The notes under the pieces: model-generated
Databases searched by the model: none
The model's input: only the letters and a program-made list of their open reading frames with translations
What the model was told of the DNA's origin: nothing
Made by a program: the position numbers and the translations under genes
DNA from: Intestinimonas butyriciproducens
GTDB taxonomy: Bacteria > Bacillota > Clostridia > Oscillospirales > Butyricicoccaceae
DNA: 64,000 nt
Direction: 5' to 3'
NCBI RefSeq assembly: GCF_016901775.1
Contig: NZ_JACJKW010000016.1
Span: 1-64,000, forward strand
Shown here: one piece after another, positions 8,218 through 16,297 of the stretch
Position numbering within the stretch: the first letter of the stretch is position 1
Layout of the letters: every line of letters starts with the position of its first letter

Positions 8218-9534
8218 GTGCCTGCCAAAATTGTGCATGTGGATCCCCAGAGCCCGGCCGAGAAGGCTGGGATCTCCGCTGGATGGTGGCTGCAAAAGAT
8301 CAACGGCCATGCCATCCGCGATGTGCTGGATTACAAGTTTTATTCCTATGACAGCCGTCTGGAGCTGACTCTGAGCCAGGAGAAGGATGGGGAGCAAAAA
8401 TCCCTTTCCATCGGAAAGGCCGAAGGGGAGCCGCTGGGGCTGGATTTTGAGACCTATCTCATGGACAAACAGCGCAGCTGTGCCAATAAATGCGTTTTTT
8501 GCTTTATCGACCAGCTGCCCAAAGGAATGCGTTCTTCTCTTTATTTCAAAGACGACGACGCCCGTCTCTCCTTTCTCATGGGCAATTATATCTCCATGAC
8601 CAACCTGAGCGAAGCCGATGTGCAGCGGATCATTGCCATGCACATTTCGCCGCTGAATGTATCCATTCACACCACCAATCCGGCTCTGCGCAGCCGGATG
8701 CTGGGCAACCCCCGGGGCGGGGAGAGCCTGGAATACCTCCGGCGGTTTGCTCAGGCCGGACTCAGGATCATGGGTCAGATCGTGGTGTGCCCCGGCTGGA
8801 ACGATGGGGAAGAGCTGGAGCGGACGCTGGAGGATCTGGCGGCCATGCATCCCAGCATTGCCCATGTGGCCCTGGTGCCGGTGGGGCTGACCCGTCATCG
8901 GGAGGGGCTGGAGCCGCTGCGTCCGGTAGGAAAAGAGAAAGCACGGCAGATCATCGGAGTGGTGGACAAGGCCCGGGAAAAATGCCTGAAAACCTGCGGC
9001 GAAGCCTTTTTCTATGCGGCTGACGAGTTTTATCTCAAGGCAGGATTGCCTCTTCCGGGGGAGGAATACTATAACGGTTATCCCCAGCTGGAAAATGGCG
9101 TGGGGCTGATGTCTCTATTTCGCCAGGAACTGCAGGGGGCGCTGCTTATGGCAGAGCCCACGGAAAATCCCCCGGCCTTTCTCATTGCCACCGGCGTCTC
9201 TGCCGCTCCCTTTATGGAGGAGATGGTGGCGCTGTGCAAAGAGAAGTGTCCGGCCCTTCAGGGGAGGGTGCAGCCGGTAAAAAACGACTTTTTCGGCCAT
9301 GGTGTGGATGTGGCCGGCCTGCTCACCGGCGGGGATATTATCCGCCAGGTAAAGGATGTGCTCCGGCCGGGAGAAGAACTGTGGATCCCCGACTGCATGC
9401 TTCGCCACGGTGAGACCGTCTTTCTGGACGATGTATCGGTGGAAGAAATGGAGCAAAGCCTGGGGACAAAGGTGCGGGTGCTGCCGGTGGACGGCGGCGC
9501 CTTCTGTGATGCCATTTTCCCCTGGGAGGAATAA
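8218..9534 (+). CDS. DUF512 protein with PDZ-like and radical-SAM-like regions
   Basis: 438 residues from a GTG preceded by AAGGAGG eight bases upstream; the frame stays open 15 codons further but without a better site. Residues 1-70 form a PDZ-like domain (VDPQSPAEKAGISAGWWLQK). Residues near 85-95 contain CANKCVFCF, a CxxxCxxC motif of radical-SAM type, followed by FIDQLPKGMR and the DUF512 body (FLIATG, GLLTGGDI, LDDVSVEEME). The family is widespread in Clostridia, almost always beside der. The function is not established; the iron-sulfur motif and neighbourhood suggest a role connected with ribosome assembly or RNA modification (inference). Confidence 0.88.
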   Translation: MPAKIVHVDPQSPAEKAGISAGWWLQKINGHAIRDVLDYKFYSYDSRLELTLSQEKDGEQKSLSIGKAEGEPLGLDFETYLMDKQRSCANKCVFCFIDQLPKGMRSSLYFKDDDARLSFLMGNYISMTNLSEADVQRIIAMHISPLNVSIHTTNPALRSRMLGNPRGGESLEYLRRFAQAGLRIMGQIVVCPGWNDGEELERTLEDLAAMHPSIAHVALVPVGLTRHREGLEPLRPVGKEKARQIIGVVDKAREKCLKTCGEAFFYAADEFYLKAGLPLPGEEYYNGYPQLENGVGLMSLFRQELQGALLMAEPTENPPAFLIATGVSAAPFMEEMVALCKEKCPALQGRVQPVKNDFFGHGVDVAGLLTGGDIIRQVKDVLRPGEELWIPDCMLRHGETVFLDDVSVEEMEQSLGTKVRVLPVDGGAFCDAIFPWEE

Positions 9535-9578
9535 AAGGGAGGCGGCTTTTCCCGCCGTAAGATCGAAAGGGGGCAGCT

Positions 9579-10904
9579 ATGCGAAAGCCTGTCATTGCCA
9601 TTGTGGGACGGCCCAATGTGGGCAAGTCCATGCTTTTTAACCGGCTCATTGGCCGGAAACAGTCCATTGTGGAGGATACTCCCGGCGTCACCCGGGACCG
9701 GATCTACGCCGAGGGTGAATGGCGGGGCCGGGCCTTTGAGCTTATCGATACCGGTGGTATCGAGCCCAAAACCGACAACGAAATTCTGAAATTCATGCGG
9801 GAGCAGGCGCTTATCGCCATTGATACCGCCGATGTGATCATCTTTATCACCGATGTGCGCACCGGCGTCACCGCTGCCGACCAGGATGTGGCCGCCATGC
9901 TCAAGCGGTCCAAAAAGCCGGTGGTGCTCTGCGTCAACAAACTGGATGCTCCCGGTGACCCGCCGGCAGAGTTTTATGAGTTTTACAACCTGGGCATGGG
10001 CGATCCCATCGGCGTATCGGCCATCCACGGCAACAACACCGGTGATCTGCTGGATGCCTGCTATGCCCATTTTCCCCCGGATACCGGAGAGAGCGAAGAA
10101 GAGGAGAACTGTATTCGGGTGGCCATCATCGGCAAGCCCAATGCGGGCAAATCTTCCCTGCTCAACCGCATCGCCGGGGAAGAGCGGGTCATTGTCAGCG
10201 ATGTGCCCGGCACCACCCGTGACAGCATCGACCAGCGGGTCAGCAACAAATACGGCGATTATATCATGGTGGATACCGCCGGTATCCGGAAAAAAGCCCG
10301 GGTGGATGAGGATATTGAAAAAATCAGTGCGCTGCGGTCCATTATGGCCATTCAACGGGCCGATGTGTGCCTGATTATGATCGACGCCACCCAGGGCGTC
10401 ACCGAGCAGGATACCAAAGTGGCCGGTTATGCCCATGAAAACGGCAAGGCCGCCATTATTGTGGTGAACAAGTGGGATCTGGTGGAAAAAGAGACCAACA
10501 CCCAGCGGGAATTTGAGCTGAAGGTGCGGGAAGGGCTTGCTTATATGCAGTATGCCCCGGTGATTTTCTTGTCGGCCCTTACCGGTCAGCGGGTGGAGCA
10601 GCTGTTCCCCCTGATCAACACCGTGGCCCAGAACAATGCCATGCGCATCACAACAGGCACTTTGAATACCATTCTGGCTGAAGCAACCCTGCGGGTGCAG
10701 CCGCCCACAGACAAGGGCCGCCGGCTGAAGATCTACTATATCACCCAGACGGGGATCAAGCCCCCCACTTTTGTCTGTTTCTGCAACGATGCCCGCCTGT
10801 TCCACTTCTCTTATCTCCGGTATCTGGAAAACCGGATCCGGGAAGTCTTTTCTCTCACAGGCACTCCCATCAAGATGATTGTGCGGCAAAAAGGGGAAGA
10901 ATAG
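9579..10904 (+). CDS. der: Ribosome-assembly GTPase Der (EngA)
   Basis: 441 residues, normal length. Two tandem GTPase domains: the first with GRPNVGKSMLFNRL at 8-21 and VNKLDAPG; the second from about 183 with GKPNAGKSSLLNRIAG, DVPGTTRDSID and NKWD. A C-terminal KH-like domain follows (RRLKIYYITQTG). Der acts in late 50S subunit assembly. The ATG follows AAAGGGGG. It lies 44 bases after DUF512 and before plsY, a conserved clostridial order. Confidence 0.97.
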   Translation: MRKPVIAIVGRPNVGKSMLFNRLIGRKQSIVEDTPGVTRDRIYAEGEWRGRAFELIDTGGIEPKTDNEILKFMREQALIAIDTADVIIFITDVRTGVTAADQDVAAMLKRSKKPVVLCVNKLDAPGDPPAEFYEFYNLGMGDPIGVSAIHGNNTGDLLDACYAHFPPDTGESEEEENCIRVAIIGKPNAGKSSLLNRIAGEERVIVSDVPGTTRDSIDQRVSNKYGDYIMVDTAGIRKKARVDEDIEKISALRSIMAIQRADVCLIMIDATQGVTEQDTKVAGYAHENGKAAIIVVNKWDLVEKETNTQREFELKVREGLAYMQYAPVIFLSALTGQRVEQLFPLINTVAQNNAMRITTGTLNTILAEATLRVQPPTDKGRRLKIYYITQTGIKPPTFVCFCNDARLFHFSYLRYLENRIREVFSLTGTPIKMIVRQKGEE

Positions 10905-10926
10905 GCGCCTTTTTCCTGTTTTTCGG

Positions 10927-10977
10927 TTTACAAACCGGCATCCTTTGTTGTAAACTGGATGTAAATTGATCATCAAA
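10927..10977 (+). promoter_or_regulatory. plsY promoter with FabT-like operator
   Basis: TTTACA, 18-bp spacer, TAAACT, followed at the expected start site by ATTGATCATCAAA (10965-10977), whose core TTGATCATCAA is a perfect palindrome. Ten of 13 positions match the box TTTGAATATCAAA in front of the FabT-like gene at 46.0 kb. Repression by that regulator is inferred. Confidence 0.5.
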
Positions 10978-10997
10978 ATAGTTGAGGGGGAGAAGAA

Positions 10998-11606
10998 ATG
11001 TTTCCGCACAGCCTGTGGGCCTGGGCGCTGGCCTTGGTCTGCGCTTATCTGATGGGGTCTTTCAGTACATCCATCACCGTTTCCAAACTTTTTTACAAAA
11101 CCGATATCCGCAAAATGGGCAGCGGCAATGCAGGGGCTACCAATACATTGCGGAATTTCGGAGTGAAAAAGGCGTTGCTGGTGGTGCTGGGGGACGGCCT
11201 CAAAGCGGCGCTGGCCATGGTGCTGGCCAAGATCCTGGTGGGACCTGAGGCGGTACTCTATGCAGGCTGCGTGGCAGTGCTGGGGCATATCTTTCCGGTG
11301 TATTATGGCTTCAAAGGCGGCAAAGGCGTCATGAGCGCCGCCGCTATGATCCTGGTGTTCGACTGGCGGATTTTTCTCTTTGTTCTGGCTGTCTTTTTGC
11401 TGGTGGCTGTGTTCACCCGCTATGTGTCTTTGGCTTCTATGCTGGCGGCAGTGGCTTTTTCCGTGGGGCTCCTTGTCTGTTATCGGGACCATTCCGGTTA
11501 TCTGGCGGCGGGGCTTTGCACAGCGGCCATTGTGGTCTGGAAGCATCGGAGCAATATCAAACGGCTTTTGCATGGAGAAGAATCCAAGCTGGGTAAGAAA
11601 AAATAG
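10998..11606 (+). CDS. plsY: Acyl-phosphate:glycerol-3-phosphate acyltransferase
   Basis: 202 residues, an integral membrane enzyme with about five helices. It transfers an acyl group from acyl-phosphate to glycerol-3-phosphate, the first step of phosphatidate synthesis. Diagnostic motifs are GSGNAGATNTLRNFG and GFKGGKGVMSAAA. The ATG follows TTGAGGGGGAG. The lysine-rich tail (SKLGKKK) is cytoplasmic. Next gene is gpsA, which makes its substrate, 38 bases downstream, so the two form a phospholipid-precursor unit. Confidence 0.95.
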   Translation: MFPHSLWAWALALVCAYLMGSFSTSITVSKLFYKTDIRKMGSGNAGATNTLRNFGVKKALLVVLGDGLKAALAMVLAKILVGPEAVLYAGCVAVLGHIFPVYYGFKGGKGVMSAAAMILVFDWRIFLFVLAVFLLVAVFTRYVSLASMLAAVAFSVGLLVCYRDHSGYLAAGLCTAAIVVWKHRSNIKRLLHGEESKLGKKK

Positions 11607-11644
11607 ATCCACTTTCAGCAGGGCCATCGCGGCCGGAGGTTACT

Positions 11645-12667
11645 ATGAAGATTTCTGTTATCGGTTCGGGCAGTTGGGGCATTGCTGCCACCAAGCTGCT
11701 CAGCGAAAACGGCCACGACATGACTCTGTGGTCTTTTGATCCCAAAGAAGCGGCCCTCTTGCAGGAAAAACGGGAGAATCCCGGGCTGCTCCCCGGCATC
11801 CTTCTGCCGGAGCGGGTGCAGGTGACCACCGATATCGCCTGTGTGCAAGAGGCTGATATGGTGGTAGTGGCAGTGCCCAGCTTTGCCGTATTTGAAACCG
11901 CTCAGAAGATGCGGCCCTATGTGAACAAGAACCAGGTGATGGTGCTTTTGTCCAAGGGCTTTGATAAAAACAGCGGCTACTCCCTGTTGTCCGATCTGTT
12001 GGAACGGGTGTTCCTGGGCGAGGTGCCGGTGGTGGCCCTCACTGGCCCTTCCCATGCCGAAGAAGTGGGAAGAGGCATTCCCACCGCTGTGGTAGCCGCT
12101 TCCATGAATCAGCAGGCGGCCGCTCTGGCCCAGGAGGCCTTTATGAATCCGGTGTTTCGGGTGTATACCACTCCGGACATTGTGGGAGCTGAACTGGGCG
12201 GCGCTATGAAGAACATCATGGCTTTGGCTGTGGGTATCAGCGACGGCGCCGGTTTTGGCGACAACACCAAAGCCATGCTGATGACCCGGGGCATTATGGA
12301 AATGGCCCGTTTCGGCGTGGCACTGGGCGGACGGCCCGAGACCTTCACCGGCCTTTCCGGCGTGGGGGATCTGATCGTCACCTGCATTTCCCAGCATTCC
12401 CGCAACCGGCGGGCTGGATTGCTCATCGGCTCGGGGGTTTCGCCGGAAGAGGCCATCCAGAAGGTGGGGGCCACAGTGGAAGGGTATTTTGCCGCCCAGG
12501 CCGTTCATGCCCTGTCTCAGGGGAAAGACCTGGAACTGCCCATTTGCCAGGCGGTTTACGGCCTGCTCTATGAAGGCAAGCCTTTGGATGAAACCGTGCG
12601 GGCCCTGATGACCCGGGATAAAAAGAGCGAGACCCAGGAAAGCTGGATGCAGCATATCAACTGGTAA
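11645..12667 (+). CDS. gpsA: NAD(P)H-dependent glycerol-3-phosphate dehydrogenase
   Basis: 340 residues. The Rossmann motif GSGSWGIAATKLLSENGHD lies at 7-25; catalytic and binding motifs include LSKGFDK, ALTGPSHAEEV and GGAMKNIMALAVGISDG, with TGLSGVGDLIVTC in the C-terminal domain. It reduces dihydroxyacetone phosphate to glycerol-3-phosphate for PlsY. The ATG follows CGGAGG. It is the last gene of the plsY unit and is followed by a duplicated terminator flanking a repeat element. Confidence 0.96.
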   Translation: MKISVIGSGSWGIAATKLLSENGHDMTLWSFDPKEAALLQEKRENPGLLPGILLPERVQVTTDIACVQEADMVVVAVPSFAVFETAQKMRPYVNKNQVMVLLSKGFDKNSGYSLLSDLLERVFLGEVPVVALTGPSHAEEVGRGIPTAVVAASMNQQAAALAQEAFMNPVFRVYTTPDIVGAELGGAMKNIMALAVGISDGAGFGDNTKAMLMTRGIMEMARFGVALGGRPETFTGLSGVGDLIVTCISQHSRNRRAGLLIGSGVSPEEAIQKVGATVEGYFAAQAVHALSQGKDLELPICQAVYGLLYEGKPLDETVRALMTRDKKSETQESWMQHINW

Positions 12668-12672
12668 AAGAA

Positions 12673-12700
12673 CAGCCTGCCCGGAAAACCGGGCAGGCTG
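12673..12700 (+). terminator. gpsA terminator, copy 1 (T run lost)
   Basis: CAGCCTGCCCGG-AAAA-CCGGGCAGGCTG forms a perfect 12-bp stem, but the bases that follow (AGCGTG) begin the repeat element and give no T run. Confidence 0.6.
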
Positions 12701-12703
12701 AGC

Positions 12704-12881
12704 GTGTCGAAAAAGTGGCTTTGGCCACTTTTTCGAGTTTTTGCAAGGAGCTGCATGCACGCCTTCGGCGCACACTTGCCCCTTGAGAGGTGCAAAAAGC
12801 CACGCACAGGTCGCGGCTTTTTGCGGATTGATTAAAATCCAGCGAAAGGATCACTCATACGGCAGAAATTTTTCGATAGAC
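12704..12881 (+). repeat. MITE-like intergenic repeat, copy 1
   Basis: About 178 bp bounded by imperfect inverted ends (GTGTCGAAAAA at left; TTTTTCGATAGAC at right). Inside are two hairpins, GTGGC-TTT-GGCCAC type and GCAAAAAGCC...GGCTTTTTGC. The left 130 bp match the copy at 57.6 kb (opposite orientation) at roughly 90 percent; the remaining 45 bp diverge although the length is kept. It encodes no protein. A non-autonomous mobile element or a structured RNA element is the best guess. Confidence 0.75.
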
Positions 12882-12918
12882 AAACAGCCTGTCCGGAAAA
12901 CCGGGCAGGCTGTTTCTT
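12882..12918 (+). terminator. gpsA terminator, copy 2 (with T run)
   Basis: The same stem as at 12673 with one base change (CAGCCTGTCCGG), now followed by TTTCTTTA. It is probably the original 3-prime end of the terminator, displaced by the repeat. Confidence 0.6.
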
Positions 12919-12947
12919 TATATATGGATAAGCAAAAGAAAATCAAA

Positions 12948-12973
12948 AAACCCTCTGCCAAAGCAGAGGGTTT
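12948..12973 (-). terminator. rpmB terminator
   Basis: AAACCCTCTGC-CAAA-GCAGAGGGTTT hairpin followed on the minus strand by TTTTTTG. Confidence 0.85.
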
Positions 12974-13003
12974 GATGTTTCACACATATTCCAAGGGAAG
13001 GTC

Positions 13004-13192
13004 TTAGATAGCTCTGGTGACCTTGCCGGAACGAAGGCACCGGGTACAGACATTGACATGGCTGGGAGTGCCGTTGATCAGCACTTTTACACGCTTCACA
13101 TTCGGCTTCCAGGTCCGGTTCGATCTTCTGTGTGAATGGGAGACTTTGATGCCGAAGCTGACGCCCTTGCCGCAAATATCACACTTTGCCAT
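13004..13192 (-). CDS. rpmB: 50S ribosomal protein L28
   Basis: 62 residues starting MAKCDICGKGVSFGIKVSHS, with SHRRSNRTWKPNVKRVKV and CTRCLRSGKV, the L28 pattern. CDIC and CTRC make it the zinc-binding form. The ATG at 13192 was chosen for the GGAGGTG site and the family N-terminus. Monocistronic, with its own promoter and terminator. Confidence 0.97.
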   Translation of the reverse strand: MAKCDICGKGVSFGIKVSHSHRRSNRTWKPNVKRVKVLINGTPSHVNVCTRCLRSGKVTRAI

Positions 13193-13238
13193 TTTCTCTG
13201 CACCTCCTTTACCCATAAGCTACAAAGCGACACAAGCT

Positions 13239-13267
13239 ATATTACCACAACTGTTTTTTAAAATCAA
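13239..13267 (-). promoter_or_regulatory. rpmB promoter
   Basis: Minus strand TTGATT, 17-bp spacer, TAATAT, about 45 bases before the start codon. Confidence 0.6.
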
Positions 13268-13292
13268 GGATTATTCGAAAAAAATCATTCTG

Positions 13293-13321
13293 TTGCCAAA
13301 TTTTATTTCATCCCCTATAAT
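13293..13321 (+). promoter_or_regulatory. hprK promoter
   Basis: TTGCCA, 17-bp spacer, consensus TATAAT. The short region between rpmB and hprK thus holds divergent promoters. Confidence 0.75.
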
Positions 13322-13373
13322 GGAAACAGAAAGGACAGGCCGCGTGGCCGATTTTAAAAGGAGGTTTTTGGCG

Positions 13374-14324
13374 ATGGAGAAACCCTTTGTCAAACTGCAT
13401 CAGATCATCGATGAGTTTCATTTGAATCTGTTTTATGCGCCGGCGGGCTGTCTGGAGTCCCATGTGACCAGCATGGATGTGTACCGTCCGGGCCTGCAGC
13501 TGGTGGGCTTTTACGATCATTTTGACGCCGGCAGCATCCAGGTGCTGGGAAAAGTGGAGTGGGCTTTTTTGCAGGGACTGGATCCCCATCAGCGGGAAAA
13601 GGTCTTTGAGCAGCTGTTTGAAAAGAAAATTCCCTTGCTCATTTTTGCCCGGGATTATCAGCCTTCCCCTGAGTGTCTGGCCATGGCGGAAAAATATGGT
13701 GTGCCGGTGGCCGGTTCGGCGGAATATACCACCGACCTGATGGCGGCCATGACCTCTTCCCTTCATGTGCACCTGGGACCCACCACCACTCTTCACGGCG
13801 TGTTGGTGGAGGTGTATGGCGAAGGCATCCTTTTGCTGGGAGGCAGCGGCATCGGCAAAAGCGAGACCGCCATCGAGCTGGTCAAGCGTGGTCACCGGCT
13901 CATTGCCGATGATGCCGTAGACATCAAAAAGGTGTCGGCCAAGACGCTGGTGGGTTCGGCACCGGAAATGATCCGCTATTTCATCGAACTGCGGGGCATC
14001 GGTATCATCGATGTGCGCCGTATTTTCGGCATGGGCTCGGTAAAACCCACCGAACGGGTGGATCTGGTGGTTCGTCTGGAAAAATGGGAGGACGGCAAGC
14101 CTTATGACCGGCTGGGAGTGGACGAAGAGACCATGACCATTCTGGATATCAAGGTGCCGGCTCTGACCATTCCGGTGCATCCGGGGCGGAATCTGGCGGT
14201 GATCCTGGAAGTGGCCGCTATGAACAACCGGAACAAGCGGATGGGCCACAACGCTGCCAAAGAGCTGAGCGACAAGCTGTACCGCACCATGCTGGCCCAG
14301 CAGAACCCGGAAGAAAACGCCTAA
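13374..14324 (+). CDS. hprK: HPr kinase/phosphorylase
   Basis: 316 residues, the usual length. It phosphorylates and dephosphorylates Ser46 of HPr and so controls carbon catabolite repression with CcpA. The P-loop GGSGIGKSE lies near 156-164; HRLIADDAVDI and the signature RYFIELRGIGIIDVRRIFG follow. The ATG at 13374 follows AAAGGAGG by ten bases; the frame is open far upstream but without a site. It is followed by a terminator, so murB and later genes have a separate promoter. Confidence 0.96.
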   Translation: MEKPFVKLHQIIDEFHLNLFYAPAGCLESHVTSMDVYRPGLQLVGFYDHFDAGSIQVLGKVEWAFLQGLDPHQREKVFEQLFEKKIPLLIFARDYQPSPECLAMAEKYGVPVAGSAEYTTDLMAAMTSSLHVHLGPTTTLHGVLVEVYGEGILLLGGSGIGKSETAIELVKRGHRLIADDAVDIKKVSAKTLVGSAPEMIRYFIELRGIGIIDVRRIFGMGSVKPTERVDLVVRLEKWEDGKPYDRLGVDEETMTILDIKVPALTIPVHPGRNLAVILEVAAMNNRNKRMGHNAAKELSDKLYRTMLAQQNPEENA

Positions 14325-14339
14325 AACATACCTGCCCAA

Positions 14340-14365
14340 GGGCGGACCGTTTGTCCGCCCTTTTT
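14340..14365 (+). terminator. hprK terminator
   Basis: GGGCGGAC/GTCCGCCC stem followed by TTTTTC. Confidence 0.85.
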
Positions 14366-14389
14366 CTTTCCGATGAACGGGAGAAATCT

Positions 14390-14429
14390 CCCCTCTCCAC
14401 TACCAATGGAGAGGGGTTTGTGCTATAAT
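14390..14429 (+). promoter_or_regulatory. murB promoter with spanning inverted repeat
   Basis: CCCCTCTCCA and TGGAGAGGGG form a perfect 10-bp inverted repeat around a 7-nt loop. It covers the -35 to spacer region of an extended -10 promoter (TGC-TATAAT at 14421-14429). It may be an operator or a second hprK terminator; neither is proven. Confidence 0.4.
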
Positions 14430-14463
14430 TATAGTAGAATATTGTGCGCATTGGGAGGACACT

Positions 14464-15384
14464 ATGGAACAGAACAATTCCTTTAGCCAAGCCGCTGAAA
14501 AAGAAGATATCAAGATCTATTGGGATGAACCCATGAGCCGCCATACCACCATGCAGGTGGGCGGCCCTGCCGCCATGCTGGCTCAGCCCCGGGATATCCG
14601 GGAACTGGTGAGCCTGGTCTATCTGGCGGGAAAGAACAACTTCCGCTGCATGGTCATGGGCAATGGCTCCAATCTGATTTTCCCCGACGAAGGGTATCAG
14701 GGTCTGGTGATCAAAACTGTACCCAATTACGGGGGCATTTATGTGGATGACGACGGGGTGATCCGGGCAGAAGCCGGGGCACTGCTGTCTCAGGTGGCCA
14801 CGGTGGCAGCCCAGAATGGCCTCACCGGACTGGAATTTGCCCAGGGCATTCCCGGGACTGTGGGCGGCGCTTTGTGCATGAACGCCGGGGCCTACGGCGG
14901 AGAAGTGGGGAATCTGGTGCAGCGTACCTGCTATATGGATGCAAACGCCAAGCTGCATATGCTGGCCCCTCAGGATCATCTGTTTGGCTACCGTACCAGT
15001 CTGTTTAAAGAGAAGCCGGGAAATGTGGTGCTTTACACCGAGTTTAAGCTCCAGCCGGGGGATGAGAAGGAAATCCAGGAGAAAATGAGCGATTACGCCG
15101 CCCGTCGCCGGGAGAAGCAGCCCTTGGATCAGCCTTCCGCCGGCAGCGTTTATAAGCGCCCCGAAGGCCACTATGCGGGAGAACTGATCGAGCAATGCGG
15201 CCTGAAGGGATATCAGATCGGGGGAGCCATGGTTTCTCCCAAGCACGCCGGGTTCATTGTCAACACCGGCAAGGCCACCGCTTCCGATGTAATTGCCTTG
15301 ATGGAGCACATTGAGGAAGTGGTGCTGGAAAAAACCGGCGTTTCTCTGGAACGAGAAGTGCGGGTAGTGACTCACCGGCGGTAA
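14464..15384 (+). CDS. murB: UDP-N-acetylenolpyruvoylglucosamine reductase
   Basis: 306 residues, type IIa MurB. It reduces enolpyruvyl-UDP-GlcNAc to UDP-MurNAc with FAD and NADPH. Motifs: RHTTMQVGGPAAML, VMGNGSNLIFPDEG, the FAD-binding GLEFAQGIPGTVGGALCMNA, the catalytic Ser region QPSAGSVYKRPEGHYAGEL, and KHAGFIVN. The ATG follows TGGGAGG. First gene of the long run murB-rapZ-yvcK-whiA-dnaE. Confidence 0.96.
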   Translation: MEQNNSFSQAAEKEDIKIYWDEPMSRHTTMQVGGPAAMLAQPRDIRELVSLVYLAGKNNFRCMVMGNGSNLIFPDEGYQGLVIKTVPNYGGIYVDDDGVIRAEAGALLSQVATVAAQNGLTGLEFAQGIPGTVGGALCMNAGAYGGEVGNLVQRTCYMDANAKLHMLAPQDHLFGYRTSLFKEKPGNVVLYTEFKLQPGDEKEIQEKMSDYAARRREKQPLDQPSAGSVYKRPEGHYAGELIEQCGLKGYQIGGAMVSPKHAGFIVNTGKATASDVIALMEHIEEVVLEKTGVSLEREVRVVTHRR

Positions 15385-15424
15385 CAACCGCCGGAAGGAT
15401 GTCCGGAAAGGAGTGTGGCTTTTT

Positions 15425-16285
15425 ATGGAATGTTTGATCATATCGGGCATGGCCGGTGCAGGCAAGAGCATGGCGGTGGATGTGCTGGAGGATATCGGTT
15501 ATTATTGCATCGACAATATGCCGGTTTCCCTCATTCCCCGTTTTATCCAGCTGTTTGAAAAAAGCCGGGAGCAGTTTGACCGGGTGGCCCTGGTGGTGGA
15601 TGCCCGCAGCGGTGACGGCTTTGAAGAGTTGTGTCAGGAGCTGGACGATGCCAGAGGGCTGGATTTTTCCTACCGGATCCTGTTTCTCGATGCCCGCAAT
15701 GCCATTTTGACCAACCGGCATAAGGAAAGCCGCCGGCGTCATCCTTTGCAGACGGCGGATATGGATCTGGAACAGGCACTCTATCAGGAGCGGCGGGTGC
15801 TGGAACCCATTCGCCGCCGGGCAGACTTTATGATCGATACCAGCGCCCTGCTGCCCGCCGATTTCCGGGCCTATCTGGTCAGCTTGTTTGCCGGCGGGGA
15901 AGAAGGGGGCAATATGGTCATTTCCATCGGCTCCTTTGGCTTCAAATACGGCATGCCCGGCGAGTCGGATATGGTGTTTGATGTGCGTTTTCTGAAGAAT
16001 CCTTACTATGTGCCGGAACTGAAAAACAAGACCGGTCTGGATCAGGATGTATTTGACTATGTGTTTTCCGACCCGGCGGCGGAAGATTTCTGCGAGCGGG
16101 TCTGCTCCCTGTTGGAATTTCTCATTCCCCGGTATATTGAGGAGGGGAAGATGAGCCTGGTGGTCTCCATCGGCTGCACCGGCGGTCAGCACCGTTCGGT
16201 GTCGGTGGCCCGGCATCTGGGCCAGCTGTTGGGAAAGCACGCCCGGAATGTGAATGTGCGCCATCGGGATGTGAAAAAACACTAG
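15425..16285 (+). CDS. rapZ: RNase adapter / nucleotide-binding protein RapZ (YvcJ)
   Basis: 286 residues. The Walker A motif ISGMAGAGKSMA is at 6-17, then IGYYCIDNMPVSLIP; the C-terminal domain ends with SIGCTGGQHRSVSVARHL. In enteric bacteria RapZ guides RNase E to GlmZ RNA; in Firmicutes YvcJ is a GTPase/ATPase linked to competence and cell-wall precursor control. The ATG at 15425 follows GGAAAGGAG. It lies 13 bases before yvcK, the standard rapZ-yvcK-whiA order. Confidence 0.95.
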   Translation: MECLIISGMAGAGKSMAVDVLEDIGYYCIDNMPVSLIPRFIQLFEKSREQFDRVALVVDARSGDGFEELCQELDDARGLDFSYRILFLDARNAILTNRHKESRRRHPLQTADMDLEQALYQERRVLEPIRRRADFMIDTSALLPADFRAYLVSLFAGGEEGGNMVISIGSFGFKYGMPGESDMVFDVRFLKNPYYVPELKNKTGLDQDVFDYVFSDPAAEDFCERVCSLLEFLIPRYIEEGKMSLVVSIGCTGGQHRSVSVARHLGQLLGKHARNVNVRHRDVKKH

Positions 16286-16297
16286 GAGGCCGGTGGT

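Noticed and set aside
9258-11627. 789-codon minus-strand open frame opposite der and plsY
   Set aside because: It is a mirror of GC-rich third positions in well-identified genes, has no family resemblance and lacks a ribosome site.
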